Shown: positions 11,930 to 24,196, counted from the stretch's first letter. The stretch is 64,000 bases of DNA from Escarpia spicata (GCA_963995525.1 OZ023211.1:57246032-57310031); one strand, 5' to 3'. The notes: a model not told the origin generated them from the sequence alone. Made by a program: numbers and translations.

Positions 11930-12820
11930 TAAATAAGGTGACTTCCTGTAAAATAAATTCGAAAAGAAGCTACGAACAAAAATTAATTTGTAATATAAAA
12001 CAAGACAGCAAGAGTTTTTATGCATATGTTCGGAGCAAACAGAAAGTTCAGGATAAGTATGGTCCTCTAGAAGATAGTGCTGGAAATATAATATCGGAGG
12101 GATTCTTAATGTCAGAAAACCTGAATGAGTATTTGTAGTTCGGTGTTTACCAGGGAAGATATTAGTTCAGAATATTTAGGACAGCTAATTGTAACCCCGG
12201 AAATGGTAGCTAATAAAATAAGGGCTATGAAGGATAATAAATCACCAGGAGTGGGTGGGATTCCGCCCAAACTACTATTGGAAATTGTAGAACAAATTAG
12301 CATACCACTTGCAACAGTTTTCAACGTGTCATTAGAAGAGGGAATGGTTCCTTTAGAATGGAAAGAAGCAAACAGCGTTATTTAAAAAAGGTTCCAGAAA
12401 CAAGTCAGAGAACTACAGGCCAGTGAGTTTAACATCAGTGATTTACAAATTATTAGAAAGACTAATTAAAGATCACATGGTGGATTTTCTTGTTAAACAA
12501 AACTTGTTAAACTTATCACAACATGGGTTTCTAAAAGCAAGGTCATGCTTAACAAATATATTATGTTTTTTGGAAGATACCACAAAGTGGGTAGATGAGG
12601 AATCACCAGTAGATATCATCTACTTAGATTTTCAGAAAACTTTCGACAAAGTGCCACATCAAAGATTACTGCTTAAACTAAAGGCCCATGGCATAGGAAA
12701 TGGTTTAATTAACTGGATAAAAAATGGCTAATTGACAGAAGGCCACGGATAGTAGTTGATGGGGAGGCTTCAAACTGGAAATAAGTTTTCAGTGGTGTAC
12801 CACCGGGATCAGTACAGAAG
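11930..12820 (+). pseudogene. CR1/L2-type LINE RT fragment, three frames
   Basis: Adjacent frames carry parts of one RT in order: SKSFYAYVRSKQKVQDKYGP upstream; NKSPGVGGIPPKLL with PLEWKEAN (RT start); then SLTSVIYKLLERLIKDHMVD, SQHGFLKARSCLTNIL and VDIIYLDFQKTFDKVPHQRL (block A); finally a damaged GVPPGSV near 12793. It stops before the catalytic YADD. Frame breaks near 12130 and 12390 and a stop near 12730 make it non-functional. It is a different LINE family from the 9.6-kb fragment. Confidence 0.85.
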
Positions 12821-12845
12821 GTGTTAAAGGCTTAGATTTGGGTTT

Positions 12846-13065
12846 CTAGCTATGAGGGACTGGAGGGACCCTTGCCCTGCAGGTCTGCTTCCACCGCATG
12901 CAGTTCCTCCAGGGAGGTGATGGGAAGGGTGATACCAGTCGGAAGGCCAACTCTGTGTGCTGTTTCCATGCCACCCTTACCAGCATGCTGTTGCAGAAGA
13001 GCATAGTTCTCTGCCAGCATTGAGCCATTGTGCTCGACCTGCTGCACCAGTCTCCACCACAGCAA
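12846..13065 (-). CDS. Possible DUF4806-type exon
   Basis: An open minus frame of 71 codons contains LLQQHAGKGGMETAHRVGLP and GITLPITSLEELHAVEADLQ. The LPI-S-EEL--E-L core resembles DUF4806, a domain of unknown function common in invertebrate expansions and sometimes transposon-linked. The stretch is GC-richer than its surroundings. No clear donor or continuation was found, so it may be an isolated exon or a relic. Confidence 0.4.
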
Positions 13066-13079
13066 CTAGTGCTAGCTCA

Positions 13080-13980
13080 AATGGTGAAACTGTACAAACA
13101 GAAAAGGCTTGGTTTAATGTTTACATTATCTAACATGTCATTAGTAAGCACACACAAAGATAATGCTAAGAGCATATGCATTTTCATATCTCATTTGAGA
13201 CCTTTCAAGGGAATTTATTTCCATATAAATAATACAATGAACATTGCTTGATAGTCCCCTCGCTAAGACAGCCACCTCACAATTATGGTCATCCTACGAC
13301 AGACCCAAATAATTTCTGTATCAGTAAATTAAATTAGTCTCACTAATACATTCACTTAACAATTCATATAATTTTGGTCCAATTCCATTAACAGTGATCA
13401 TGATTTCCGTATTTATAACAAGTATTTATATTTTATATGTATTAACATAAGTACTATGTCTCACAATACATGTAGGCCGTAAAAGAACAGCCATTAGAAT
13501 AATTAGTTAGAGTTATCAAAATTTACTCAAATATGCTACTTGTATAATGTTACACTACACAACTTTTAAGTGAGTCAAGTAAAAACACAAAGATATCTGA
13601 AAAATCCAGCAACATATTCATATAACCTTTGCGATGACATAGAAAAACAACATTAATTTCTCTGTGGACTCTGTACTGCTCTCCAATATTCCCATCCCAC
13701 AGACAGAATTTGATACCTACTGTCTTTTTTTCTTTTGTGGGAAATTGCATTTCCTGATGGCACATCTGTTGAATACTCCGCCACTGGCAACTTGTGGAGC
13801 CCGATCTCAGATTCGAACCCAAAGCAAACAGTATTTAAACAAAACAACCAGTTTTGAAACAAGCAATAGAGCTGAGGCAGTTAAATGCTTTATGCTTTGA
13901 TGTTCAAGGATTGCCCATTTTCCAGCATTCAACACAGCAGAGTTACATGTTACCAATTATTATGGTGGCTAATTCCATCA
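13080..13980. other. No gene supported
   Basis: On the minus strand near 13806-13826 a GGTTCGAATC string resembles a Pol III B box (tRNA T arm), but no A box or cloverleaf could be drawn. Other frames are short and unrecognised. Confidence 0.3.
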
Positions 13981-13984
13981 GTCT

Positions 13985-14172
13985 CTAGAGAGACTAATAA
14001 TGGAAGGAAAAGTGGAAGGCAGAAGAAGCAGAGGAAGACCTAGGAGACAATGGGGGAAGGACATAGAGGAATGGATACGAGCCGACGTCTGGCGAGTGGG
14101 GAGACTGGCAAACGAAAGAGCTGTCTATAGACAATCCATCAAGGCTGCAACGTCTGGAAATGGATAGGCAAA
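13985..14172 (+). pseudogene. Second copy of the LINE C-terminal tail
   Basis: Nucleotide sequence nearly repeats 11480-11640 (AGACTAATAATGGAAGGAAA onward). It again encodes the GRRRSRGRPRRQW-like tail and ends in AACGTCTGGAAATGGATA, matching CAGAAATGAATA at the other copy. This marks a separate 3'-fragment insertion of the same LINE. Confidence 0.75.
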
Positions 14173-14179
14173 CCCAAAA

Positions 14180-15780
14180 GAATTCCTGGTAGAGGATATT
14201 GATTGCTTTCCTTAAATGTTATGTTTAAAACAAATCATCAAGGGGTATTTAGTGATCAACTGAGTTACATTACCATGGCAATTTACTGTATAATTAGACA
14301 GATATTGATTGCTAACAGAAATTTTAGAAATAATCTGGAAACCTTGTATATACCCAGAAAACTTGATTTGAGAGGATACAAAAATATATATTTTTTCACT
14401 GCATATCTCTCCACTGCAACATAAACAGGATTACTGTACTGAATTACATTTCAAACTAACACAACAGATGTGCGTACCATTAAGCAGTTGTCACCTTTCG
14501 AGAAATTTATGAAAAATTCTCCAATCAGTACAAAGCAATATTGCACACATTCATATGATACATGAATGGGCAGTAGACCATTGCAGTGTGCCCTGCCATA
14601 GAGTTTGGCTGGCTGTTTTGTCTTGTTGTCACAAGTTTCTGACATTCTCCTAATGACTTGCTGTAGTGCTTGCGGTCGTTTACGCACAATTTTTTTTAAT
14701 TGAAAATAGAAAATTGTCAAATGGAAATGCTTGCGTAGGACAGAAGGGTCATGAGTATTCCCGATCGGTCACTGACAGCGAAGCCACTGGCCTGACATCG
14801 AGGGAGAAAAATGTGTATAAATATATATATTTCTGGATGGCCTCCATGAACTGGGTGCCCCAGACTGAGTGAGTTGCTTTAACGTAGGTGGGTGGGTTAG
14901 AACAAATGTAGACTGGTCGTACCAGCCGCAGACTGCTAAATATGAGACTGGACAGGGTAGCAGGGAGATAAAAGGAGAGGTTTGGGTTAAGAAAGGAGAG
15001 CAGAGAGTAGAAGACGATTGTATGCTACAAGAACTCTGTTATATTCTGACGAAAAATAAACGTGTTTGCTATAAAGCCGAACTGTAACTTCTGGCGATTG
15101 TCTTATACAAGTAGCGAGGCAGCTTAAGGGCAAATTTTTATATTATCAGAACATGCTGGACAAAAGCACTAAATTTTTTCCTGACAATCTGCGTGCCATA
15201 ACTTTTCATAATTTTATTGGAACCAACTCGTGTGACCTTTCTGGAGCCTGTTTCAGCCATTTGAAACAATTACATTTTTTGAAGAAAACATTGAAAAGTT
15301 ATGCTTTACAGTTAAAAGTTCCGATTGTCATGTAATTCAGGATCTATACATATACTTTGCACGTTAATCACGAATCTTCTATCAACTTCTCGCCTCCTGG
15401 GGAACAGCTGACTCCTTACTCGAGGACTAGACATGCCCACCAAGTGAGTGCTCTGACCCTAGTAAAACTGTATGAATAAAATTTATGTTTATCGTAAGGC
15501 AGAAACTGAGTGGCCCAGGACATGTGACTATTTACAAAACAGTCTTTGTTTCAGTGTCGTTGGAATTTTGACTTGACGTCGGGGCGGGGGAATAAAACAG
15601 CTTTGTTTGTTTGTGGTTCAACTAAAGTTTCTTTGTTCAATAATTATGTGGAGTGGATGGAAGTGTTATTACTGTTTTGTAATTACATCAAAATTTAGGT
15701 ATTACATATATGCGGGGTGTTATTACAGTTTTGAAATTGAGTGACTGCTGAATCAAAGATCGAAGGTAGCAAAACTCTTC
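14180..15780. other. No gene seen
   Basis: Short frames only. A TATAAATATATAT stretch near 14815 could be a promoter-like element by composition, without support. Confidence 0.35.
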
Positions 15781-15861
15781 CACAAATATATGGTTAGTTC
15801 TGAAGAGAACTGTTTGTGTCATAATGGCTCTGAAAAGAGCCGTTTGTTTGTGACGCCTGCT

Positions 15862-16595
15862 TCAAAAGCGATACATCTGGGAAATGTGGGTGTAGATGTT
15901 GCGGTATGCGTTCGTGACGTTTCCTCCAAATCGATCCATCCACATCCTCTCATCCAAGTAGCTCGGCAGCTGTTCGGAAGAGACTCCTTTCATTGCTTTG
16001 AACTTCGTCCGAGCCCAGTAACTCTCAATGGCTTGCGTGTAGACGCCTGTTACTGGGTCGACGAAGTTGACGCTGTGGTTCAAAGTAGCGTACGTGAAGT
16101 TCACGTCGTGTTGCAGCTGACGGTACACTGATCACTGTGGATGATGGAGCCTGGCTTCACAACTCGCTGGATTATCAGCAGCAGTGTGACAGCTCGTCTG
16201 TCACCAACAAGTTCCATGTAGCCAACGTATGGCGTAGGTGAGGTGTCGTATATACCAAACACCCACTGATCTGATGCTGGTGCTCGTCCGCGGTGGTATT
16301 TCGGCTTGTGCCGATTGCCTGCCGAAACAGCGATTCATCTATCTGTACGACAACGTTCTGTCCCCCTGGCCCTAGTTGAAGTGGATTGTGGTTCAGATGC
16401 ATCGAACACACCTTGCGCAAAAAATTGGAAGTGCTGCTGAACACACTGGCACGACACACCGAGTGTTTCAGCAGCAGGCTTCACCTGCGAATTCTGCGCC
16501 CAGGGGTATATCATATGTAGTGTCTTCTGTAATGGCACCTGAGTGACTCTTGAAGAAAAAGCTATCTGTTCTGACGGGTAATGGTCGGAATGCAC
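15862..16595 (-). pseudogene. ISXO2/IS1595-like (Merlin-type) transposase relic
   Basis: DDE transposases of the Merlin superfamily are eukaryotic relatives of IS1016/IS1595. Read from 16595 downward, frames give ETLGVSCQCVQQHFQFF, then GPGGQNVVVQIDESLF (first catalytic Asp). Next come PYVGYMELVGDRRAVTLL and IIHSDQ (second Asp), then YRQLQHDVNFTYATLNHSVN and TGVYTQAIESYWARTKFKAM (third acidic residue in IES-W). The matching parts lie in different frames, with a short deletion near 16130 between HSDQ and YRQLQ and another break near 16300, so it is dead. Its upstream end abuts the 22-bp array at 16597. Confidence 0.8.
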
Positions 16596-16596
16596 C

Positions 16597-16740
16597 TCTG
16601 CCTAAATGCACCAGTCGCAATGCACCAACTGCCTAGTCGCAATGCTCCAACCGCGTGGTCGGAATGCCCCAACCGCCTGGTCGCAATGCTCCATTGGAGT
16701 GGTCGCAATGCACCACTTTTGGTCGGAATGCCCCACTTTG
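16597..16740. repeat. 22-bp array, GTCGCAATGCTCCAACCGC type (copy 1)
   Basis: About five 22-bp units with GTCGCAATGC(T/A)CCAAC. The block starts with CTGCCTAAATGCAC and ends with GCACCACTTTTGGTCGGAAT then GCCCCACT. The same start and end occur at 30644-30768, so this is a dispersed element, not a locally grown satellite. Confidence 0.85.
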
Positions 16741-16759
16741 GTTTCTATGGTATCTATAT

Positions 16760-18180
16760 GTAACAAGGTCATTTTAAAAGGGCGGGATACATGTAGATAA
16801 AAACTGTTATATTTTATCTTAACATATGACCTTTATTGTACTTGTATGTTTTAAAACAAAAACACATTACATGGAAATTTACCATGCGAGACTTTTACTG
16901 TGACACGGGAGAGCCCGTGTTTCCAGTTGGTGAGCCCCCTATGTTTTTAGAGATTCCACGATACATGTGTGTCGCCTGTCATTTGTTGTGATCTAGTTTG
17001 TTTGAACGTATACCTAAATAGAGGTTGGTGAAATATTACACTATTTGCTATGTCGCCGAATCTTGATATTTCTCTTGGACTTTGTGTCTTATGAGTGGCA
17101 GTCTTGATACTTTGTTTGTTTGTTGTAATGCTTCACTGTAGACAGTGTAGTGTAGCTTTGTTGTTCGTCCCGCTAAACCATGAATAGTGGGTGATATTAT
17201 CATGCAAGGCATTTTATTTAACTATTTGGTCGGAACCCAGGTTTCTAGAGAACACTTTTATCTATGGTGACCAACTCTAATGTTGGACTTGGATGACATA
17301 TGTCCCGTATATGTATATTTGCACAGCACAGGTTAATTTGCATTTATTTTGGTGGTGGTGTGGATGTTCGGTCCACAGTTAGTCGCTAGATGGTGACACT
17401 ATTTTGGCCAAGTCAGTGACAGTTCACAACTAAGTTGTTTGCACTGTAGCCGTAGGTTGTTGATGGTTGTTGTAATCCACTGCCATTAAAGTCTGAATAA
17501 TCGTTTGAATAATTAGTGTATAATTATGAGTAGCTCTTTAGCTGGTTTGTACTCCACGGTACAGTGAATGGTAGAGATACTGAAAAGTTAATTGTTGCCA
17601 ATCTGTCCGATGCCCTGTAGGCTGTATAATCTTTTGACAGCAGTAATTATTGTTTATCGAGTGATTGACACCCAGGTAATAAGTATGTATTTTCATAAAA
17701 TGACTTTGTTTAGATTTTGTATACAGTAATAAAAATAAGCTCTTCCTTATTATTACTGTGGCCTATTTAGAACTTTTATTGATGTATACATATATAATTA
17801 TATGTTATTATTATTACTAGATCGTTACATGTGTTTGAGCTGATGCGTTCGCTACACATAAAACATAAGAACACTGATGGTTGTTTTCCTTGTGAAGTTA
17901 CACTGTTAAATTCTAAACACACAACAAAGATGTAGGCAGAAATCAGGATGACAATTTTATTAATAAATTTTTATTAAAGATTCGTAGGCCGTACTATTAT
18001 TATGTGGGTGAGTGGTGAAAAGAAACTTGGATGGAATAAAGTAGCCTGTAACGTCGACACTGCTGTGGCTATTTTTTTTATTTCGTTCCGATCGCAGTGC
18101 TTCGATTACGGGGATTAGTAGTGGTTGGGATAAAGACGGGAGAAAGAGGGGACTGTGCGAATAATATGCTGACAATTAAC
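16760..18180. other. No gene seen
   Basis: AT-rich DNA with no frame over about 70 codons of coding character and no ordered repeat recognised. Confidence 0.4.
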
Positions 18181-18221
18181 GTAGTATTATGTTCATCAAT
18201 TTGGCGCCTGCAAACCTAAAT

Positions 18222-19634
18222 CTAATCTTCGCCGATAGACATCAACTCGCTGCATTGACGCAGATATTCGGACGTCGACATCCTGTCCGCTTCTTCATAC
18301 TGCCTCCACAGTGTGTTCAGTGCCTTCTGCCGAGATGTCGTCTCCTTGCTCTGATGGCGGTAGAGCTTTCTTTGCGCCACGAGCCTAACCTGAAGCAGAC
18401 ACGACCGACAATAGTATAAATACCCTTACTATTTCTGAGCTTCACAAACTTACTACATTGCATATCCCCACACGTACCATAATTGAGAATATAATGTACA
18501 TAGTTAGAATAAGTCTAACCTGCAGTGGAAGCAGCAGTGCTTCCTCATGAAGCAACTTAACCAGTAAGTAGGCGTTCATGTGATCGTGAGGCGCACTCTT
18601 GTTGAGACGGTGATGCCACCCCTCAGCATCGTTGTTAGTCCTGACGGATCTCTTGAATGTCGTCCATGATGCTGGGGGACGGCTGGTGCTCGACACCCAC
18701 GTCTTCTCAATATATTTCACAAGATCGGCGAGTTTCGGTGAGCTGCTGCACTTCACCTTGATCTGCTGAAACGCCGGCGCGATGTGTGCTGCTGGCAAGT
18801 TCGGCAATGCCATCAACTGCCGAATCTGGCACCTCACGGCCAGTTGGTGCATGTAGGCCATGCGAAGCCCTAACTCTTTCACCTTGACAGAATCAAATAA
18901 GAACTTATTAATGTATATTTATCGATATTAGAAAGAAAGCCATAATTAATATTAATTAATAATAAAATGTGCATAGAACACAGTATCATGCTGATTAATA
19001 CTAAGTAATATAATTGCCCGTCATGGCCGATGTCCAGATGTATAATGCGAACACAGAAACTGGAAATTCTATGGCAGAGCTGAAACATATAATCACGTTG
19101 AAATTTAGATGTGATAATTAAACCACTACCATTATATTCCAGGTGACATACCTTTCTGTAGACGGCCTGCGCCCAGTGAAACCAGCACCCGTGGACTGGT
19201 ACGTCTGGGAGGCAGCTGCGCAGTGCACTCCACACAGCCCTTTCAAAATCCACTACTATTTCCAATACTCCTGGTTCAGCGGGAAGCAGACGCAACATTT
19301 CTTTGAAGACGGCAATGTAGTCCGCCTTCCGCCTCCTAGACATGAGAACAAAGAGGAGCGGCACCTGCTTCATTGAAGCGCCAGCTTTGATGAAGCTGTG
19401 AATGCTTAGTAGCTATACAAAAGGAATTCGCACCACTTTGAATGTCCCATCTATAAACCATATCTTCGCCTTGGACAAGTGCTGCAACTGTGTGGATGAT
19501 GCCAGCAGCAAGTGTCGCTGTCCGTCACAGCATATGTCTGCCTGTAGGAAGTCTCCTGGTATGTGGTTCATGTTCACCTGAAACAGACAATAGCAGCTAT
19601 TCAACATTCTAGCCGTAGTGCCGTTGTTGTCAGT
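18222..19634 (-). pseudogene. MULE transposase gene with introns and one in-frame stop
   Basis: MULE transposases are DDE enzymes of Mutator-like elements. Exons read from high coordinates: 19152-19577 (possibly extending in frame to an acceptor at 19634), 18520-18882 and 18222-18389, all joined in phase 0. Donors are AAAG/GTATGT and CAG/GTTAGA; acceptors are tcaag and cttcag. Features in order: KIWFIDGTFKVVRIPF (first Asp), MKQVPLLFVLMSRRRKADY, LEIVVDFERAVWSAL (second Asp), VHGCWFHWAQAVYRK (C--H motif), then RTNNDAEGWHHRLNK (Glu), and a basic C-terminus ending SELMSIGED. The splice VYRK/VKELGLR restores the usual MULE text. A TAG at 19413-19415 interrupts an otherwise matching stretch (RIPFV/LLSIHSFIKAG), so this copy is probably inactive. 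Confidence 0.8.
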
Positions 19635-19819
19635 CTGTCAAAAAAACAATAGTAAGGATTCCAACAAAGCAAAATCCTTTCCTTAGACCAAAAAACATTT
19701 CAGACACTAGTATTGAGAAAAATATATAATAGAATACACTTGTTATTTTTGGTGGAACTGCACTACATGTGACATACATATAAATATGCCTTTACTGATC
19801 GATTGATTGATTGATATAC

Positions 19820-19919
19820 CATATCTCGACTCTTCGAGATCTGGCAAAACCATAGCTTCTGCAGCGATGTCATCCTCCTCATCAAGGGCATTGTGGCCGT
19901 TGTTAGGAATGGGGTCAGT
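19820..19919 (-). CDS. Candidate acidic 5' exon of the MULE gene (copy A)
   Basis: Acceptor gcgacag at 19920-19926 and donor GTATAT bound a 100-bp open exon reading TDPIPNNGHNALDEEDDIAA then EAMVLPDLEE. It resembles the exon at 20187-20276 and the start of the MULE exon at 19634 (TDNNGTT). All three are preceded by the same GACAG acceptor, which suggests local exon duplication. The final phase leaves one extra base, so the join to the transposase exon is uncertain. Confidence 0.4.
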
Positions 19920-20186
19920 CTGTCGCATTAAAAATAAACATTGTTAACCATTCAATGTCTTTTACACAACAACGAGTTGCCCTGAACAATAAACAATATT
20001 TGAAATGTAGTGTATTCAATTACTGATTGTTATATTAACTTAATTTCCATTATATCATTAAAAAAATTAAGATAACAGATTTTATTAGCAACTCGGCTTT
20101 GTTAAATTCATGTTATACATATCTTGAAACGTGATACCTTTTTCTACACCAGTAACACAATCTTCGTTTTGTCCGTCTGTACTTAC

Positions 20187-20276
20187 ATTGTCGGCCAACT
20201 CATCGAGGTCCATAGTTTCTGTGGAATCACCGATTTCATCTACGACGACACTGTTGTGACTGTTGTTGTCATCAGC
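20187..20276 (-). CDS. Candidate acidic 5' exon of the MULE gene (copy B)
   Basis: A 90-bp exon (30 codons, phase 0 both ends) between gtgacag acceptor and GTAAGT donor. It encodes ADDNNSHNSVVVDEIGDSTE then TMDLDELADN. Matches to copy A include the D--NN-HN start and the E-M-L--L end. Confidence 0.45.
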
Positions 20277-20289
20277 CTGTCACATTAAG

Positions 20290-21170
20290 AAACATTTACT
20301 TTAATCTACATTCCTTAATGTTCATGTCATATCTTCGTCATGGTTTAATACACAGCATATGACCATTCAGTAATCATGATGTGAAAGACATCGATCGTCA
20401 GTCAGTTTTATTATTCAACAGGTAGCGAAAAAGTAGGACAGCACGGTGGTCATCGCCGCATGATTATCACAAACGCATATTATCGCCCACACAAACCTTT
20501 CAAAAAGATCAGATTTTCTTCCGAACAGTCTGGCTTTTCTGCGTTTTAATTACCCCTTCAGTTGATGTATTGTCATCTCTCCAAAATCGTTATTTGTCTT
20601 GATTTTGCACACAGTGATATAGATAAAATGGAACGTTGAGTGGCTATGCTGTACATGGCAATCACGCAAAAATGAACCGGCTACCTCTGGCGCCCACTGG
20701 TGGGTAGCGTCTACTGCTTGAAAGTCTGTCAGCCTATCGGATAGTTGTGGTACTTCAATTAATAATTAATCCAAACGGTGGCAACACTGATACCATCGCT
20801 GACCTGGAATTTTTGTTAACAAAAATAATTGACAAGCTACTATTCAGTGGTTACGAGTAAATTGTTATATGAGCTAATACAAAACTTATGAAATGATAAA
20901 ACTTTGCTTATATTCAGTTAATTCAGCTGTAACGATGAGTACCTGGTTCTACACAATGGTAGATATTAGTGTACGAACATAGTCTTTAATTGTGCAGTGA
21001 TTGCAACGGGGCTGAATGCTTCCCACAAAAATCGATATGAAGTTCCATTGAACAGATCTACAAGGGAATCAAATGTAAAACATTTGTCGTGGGCATATAA
21101 TCCATCCGTATTTTGGGCCGGTTGACATGTACGGCCCCACAAAGAATCTATATAACACAACAAGTATAAT
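20290..21170. other. No gene seen
   Basis: AT-rich sequence upstream of the MULE-type gene; no FLYWCH or other MULE N-terminal domain was found. Confidence 0.35.
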
Positions 21171-21174
21171 TATC

Positions 21175-23132
21175 CCTTACAAAAAAATACCATTCAAATA
21201 CCATTGAATGATATTTGGTAGTATTATGGCCAATGGTATCTGAATGGTACATGAATGGTACTTGTAATTAACCCTTTCTGTACTGTTCAATGATATTCTG
21301 AATGGTATTCAATGATATTAGGGGGTATTATGGCCAATGGTATTTGAATGGTACTTAATCCAATGGTATTAAATGGTCCTCAGTGGTATATCATTGAATG
21401 GTTGGTATTTATGGTACCACTGAGTTGAAGGTACCATTCAGTTTACCACTGGAGGTTCAATGGTATATCTAGAGGTACGCTGTCAACGTTCAGTATAGTG
21501 AATGATGTTTTCAAATATGGCTAATAGTTGCCAGTGGTATATTCTATAACATTTCAAAGGTAATGAATATGATATATCATTGAATGGTATTGAATGATAT
21601 GTTCAAATACCATTGAAACATGATTTATTATTGAATGGTCCAGTGGTACTGAATGGTATGTTGAAATACCATTGAGAGTACCACTGAGACACACTGATAT
21701 ATCATTGAATGGTATTGAATGATATGTTCAAATACCATTGAAACATGATTTATCATTGAATGGTCCAGTGGTACTGAATTGTATGTTCAAATACCATTGA
21801 GAGTACCACTGAGACATACTGATTTATCATTGAATTGTATTGAATGATATGTTCAAATACCATTGAAACATGATTTATCATTGAACGGTCCAGTGGTACT
21901 GAATGGTATGTGTTAATACCATTGAGAGTACCACTGAGACATACTGATTTATCATTGAATGGTATTGAATGATATGTTCAAATACCATTGAAACCTGATT
22001 TATCATTGAATGGTCCAGTGGTACTGAATGGTATGTGTTAATACCATTGAGAGTACCACTGAGACATACTGATTTATCATTGAATGGTATTGAATGATAT
22101 GTTCAAATACCATTGAAACCTGATTTATCATTAAATGGTCCAGTGGTACTGAATGGTATGTTAAAATACCATTGAGAGTACCACTGAGACATACTGATAT
22201 ATCATTGAATGATATGTTCAAATACCATTGAAACCTGATTTATCATTGAATGGTCCAGTGGTACTGAATGGTATGTTCAAATACCATTGAGAGTACCACT
22301 GAGACATACTGATTTATCATTGAATGGTATTGAATGATATGTTCAAATACCATTGAAACCTGATTTATCATTGAATGGTCCAGTGGTACTGAATGGTATG
22401 TTGAAATACCATTGAGAGTACCACTGAGACATACTGATTTATCATTGAATGGTTTTGAATGATATGTTCAAATACCATTGAAACCTGATTTATCATTGAA
22501 TGGTCCAGTGGTACTGAATGGTATGTTCAAATACCATTGAGAGTACCACTGAGACATACTGATTTATCATTGAATGGTATTGAACGATATGTTCAAATAC
22601 CATTGAAACATGATTTACCATTGAACGGTCCAGTGGTACTGAATGGTATGTGTTAATACTTTTGAGAGTACCACTGAGACATACTGATTTATCATTGAAT
22701 GGTATTGAATGATATGTTCAAATACCATTGAAACCTGATTTATCATTGAATGGTCCAGTGGTACTGAATGGTATGTTGAAATACCATTGAGAGTACCACC
22801 GAGACACACTGATATATCATTGAATGGTATTGAATGATATGTTCAAATACCATTGAAACATGATTTATCATTGAATGGTCCAGTGGTATTGAAAGGTATG
22901 TGCAAATACCATTGAGAATACCACTGAGACATACTGATTTATCATTGAATGGTATTGAATGATATGTTCTAGTACCATTGAGACACTGATTTATCATTGA
23001 ATGGTATTGAATGATATGTTCAAATACCATTGAGAGTACCATTGAGACACTGATTTACCATTGAATGGTCCAACGGTACCGAATGGTTTTCAATGGTATT
23101 CAATGATATACCATTGACTATTTTTTGTAAGG
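21175..23132. mobile_element. Inverted-repeat-bounded element filled with a 125-bp palindromic satellite
   Basis: The left end CCTTACAAAAAAATA is matched in inverse at the right end (TATTTTTTGTAAGG). The inside is about 12 head-to-tail units of 125 bp (clear phase at 22116, 22356 and 22481; one 115-bp unit). Each unit has ATACCATTGA and TCATTGAATGGT motifs in opposite orientation, so hairpins can form within and between units. Single-base variants separate units. No coding capacity beyond satellite-frame ORFs. A target duplication could not be fixed (AATTA is near both ends). It looks like a non-autonomous DNA element carrying an expanded satellite. Confidence 0.65.
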
Positions 23133-23137
23133 TTAAT

Positions 23138-23597
23138 TACGTAACCCTGGCGGAATTGTTTCGTGCAAGTGGTTGCATAGGCTATTGTTGTCAGTCGCCA
23201 GACGCAGGGAAGGTAGCTGGAGCCACACCCAGTCGCAGTTTGCTAGTGATCATGGACGTGTCCACAAAGATATACGTACTACAGTTCTCTCGGCTCCGTA
23301 TTACGAATATCAGTATATACACGGTCTGGTGAGTTATTTTTTTATGTTTATATGTTATATATATTATAACTTAGATTGTTTTTTGTTGCTCGATTACCGG
23401 TCATTTTGGGCATGCCAGCTATAGTATGACGAGTTTAGCAGTGTTGTGTCGTATAATGTTAAATTGTGTTTACATACGACTTACATATCTAGCAAGCATT
23501 TTAACTAATTACTGTGATGTATAGGTATATCGTGTGCACATGTTTGATGTTAGATAATGTGATAGTTACAAGTTAAAATAAGTACTTGGGTTGTGTC
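23138..23597 (+). repeat. Possible diverged LTR, cut by the assembly gap
   Basis: The start GTAACCCTGGCGGA and the stretch CACGGTCTGGTGAGTTA, about 185 bp later, resemble TGTAACCCTGGTGGA and TACGGTCTGGTAAGTTA at nearly the same spacing in the 621-bp LTRs at 36.3 and 40.3 kb. Intervening sequence is poorly conserved. Alternatively it is a non-coding exon with a GTGAGT donor near 23330. Confidence 0.3.
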
Positions 23598-23797
23598 NNN
23601 NNNNNNNNNNNNNNNNNNNNNNNNNNNNNNNNNNNNNNNNNNNNNNNNNNNNNNNNNNNNNNNNNNNNNNNNNNNNNNNNNNNNNNNNNNNNNNNNNNNN
23701 NNNNNNNNNNNNNNNNNNNNNNNNNNNNNNNNNNNNNNNNNNNNNNNNNNNNNNNNNNNNNNNNNNNNNNNNNNNNNNNNNNNNNNNNNNNNNNNNN
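23598..23797. other. Assembly gap (200 N)
   Basis: Exactly 200 unknown bases, a round number typical of a placeholder gap; the true size is unknown. Confidence 0.99.
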
Positions 23798-24190
23798 ACA
23801 AACAATGTCATGGTGCATTACCTCTGAGACAATGCGTTGATTCAAATACAGGTGAACATTCTAGGCATCACATGCATGCCCAACAGTGGTACTTTCTTAG
23901 TCACTCGCCAAGAGGATTAATATGGCTTCTTTAATTTGTGACTAAGAAGCGTAAAACGACCAATAGGAATACAGTAGTTAAAATATACATGACATGACGG
24001 GTTTCAGTACAAAACCGACTTAACTGGTGGATGGCTGACTTGCGTTGGTCCAGTTGACATTCTATGTATGTAACAAACAATATTCGCTTGACGCTCGATA
24101 TGGTGCTTCGTGTAACAAATGATTTCAACTGTGCAACAGGCTATAGGACATGAAAACAAATGCCGGAAAAGACAGCGTGAAGGGGTAGCC
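23798..24190. other. No gene seen
   Basis: Sequence right of the gap with short frames only. Confidence 0.3.
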
Positions 24191-24196
24191 ATTTCA

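Noticed and set aside
18879..19151. C-terminal part of the 164-codon frame
   Set aside because: Intron of the MULE gene read through after the GTATGT donor.
22003..23042. 72-99-codon ORFs rich in HTIQYH
   Set aside because: Satellite-frame ORFs of the 125-bp repeat.
23550..23934. ORFs spanning the N run
   Set aside because: Unknown bases translated as X; no evidence.
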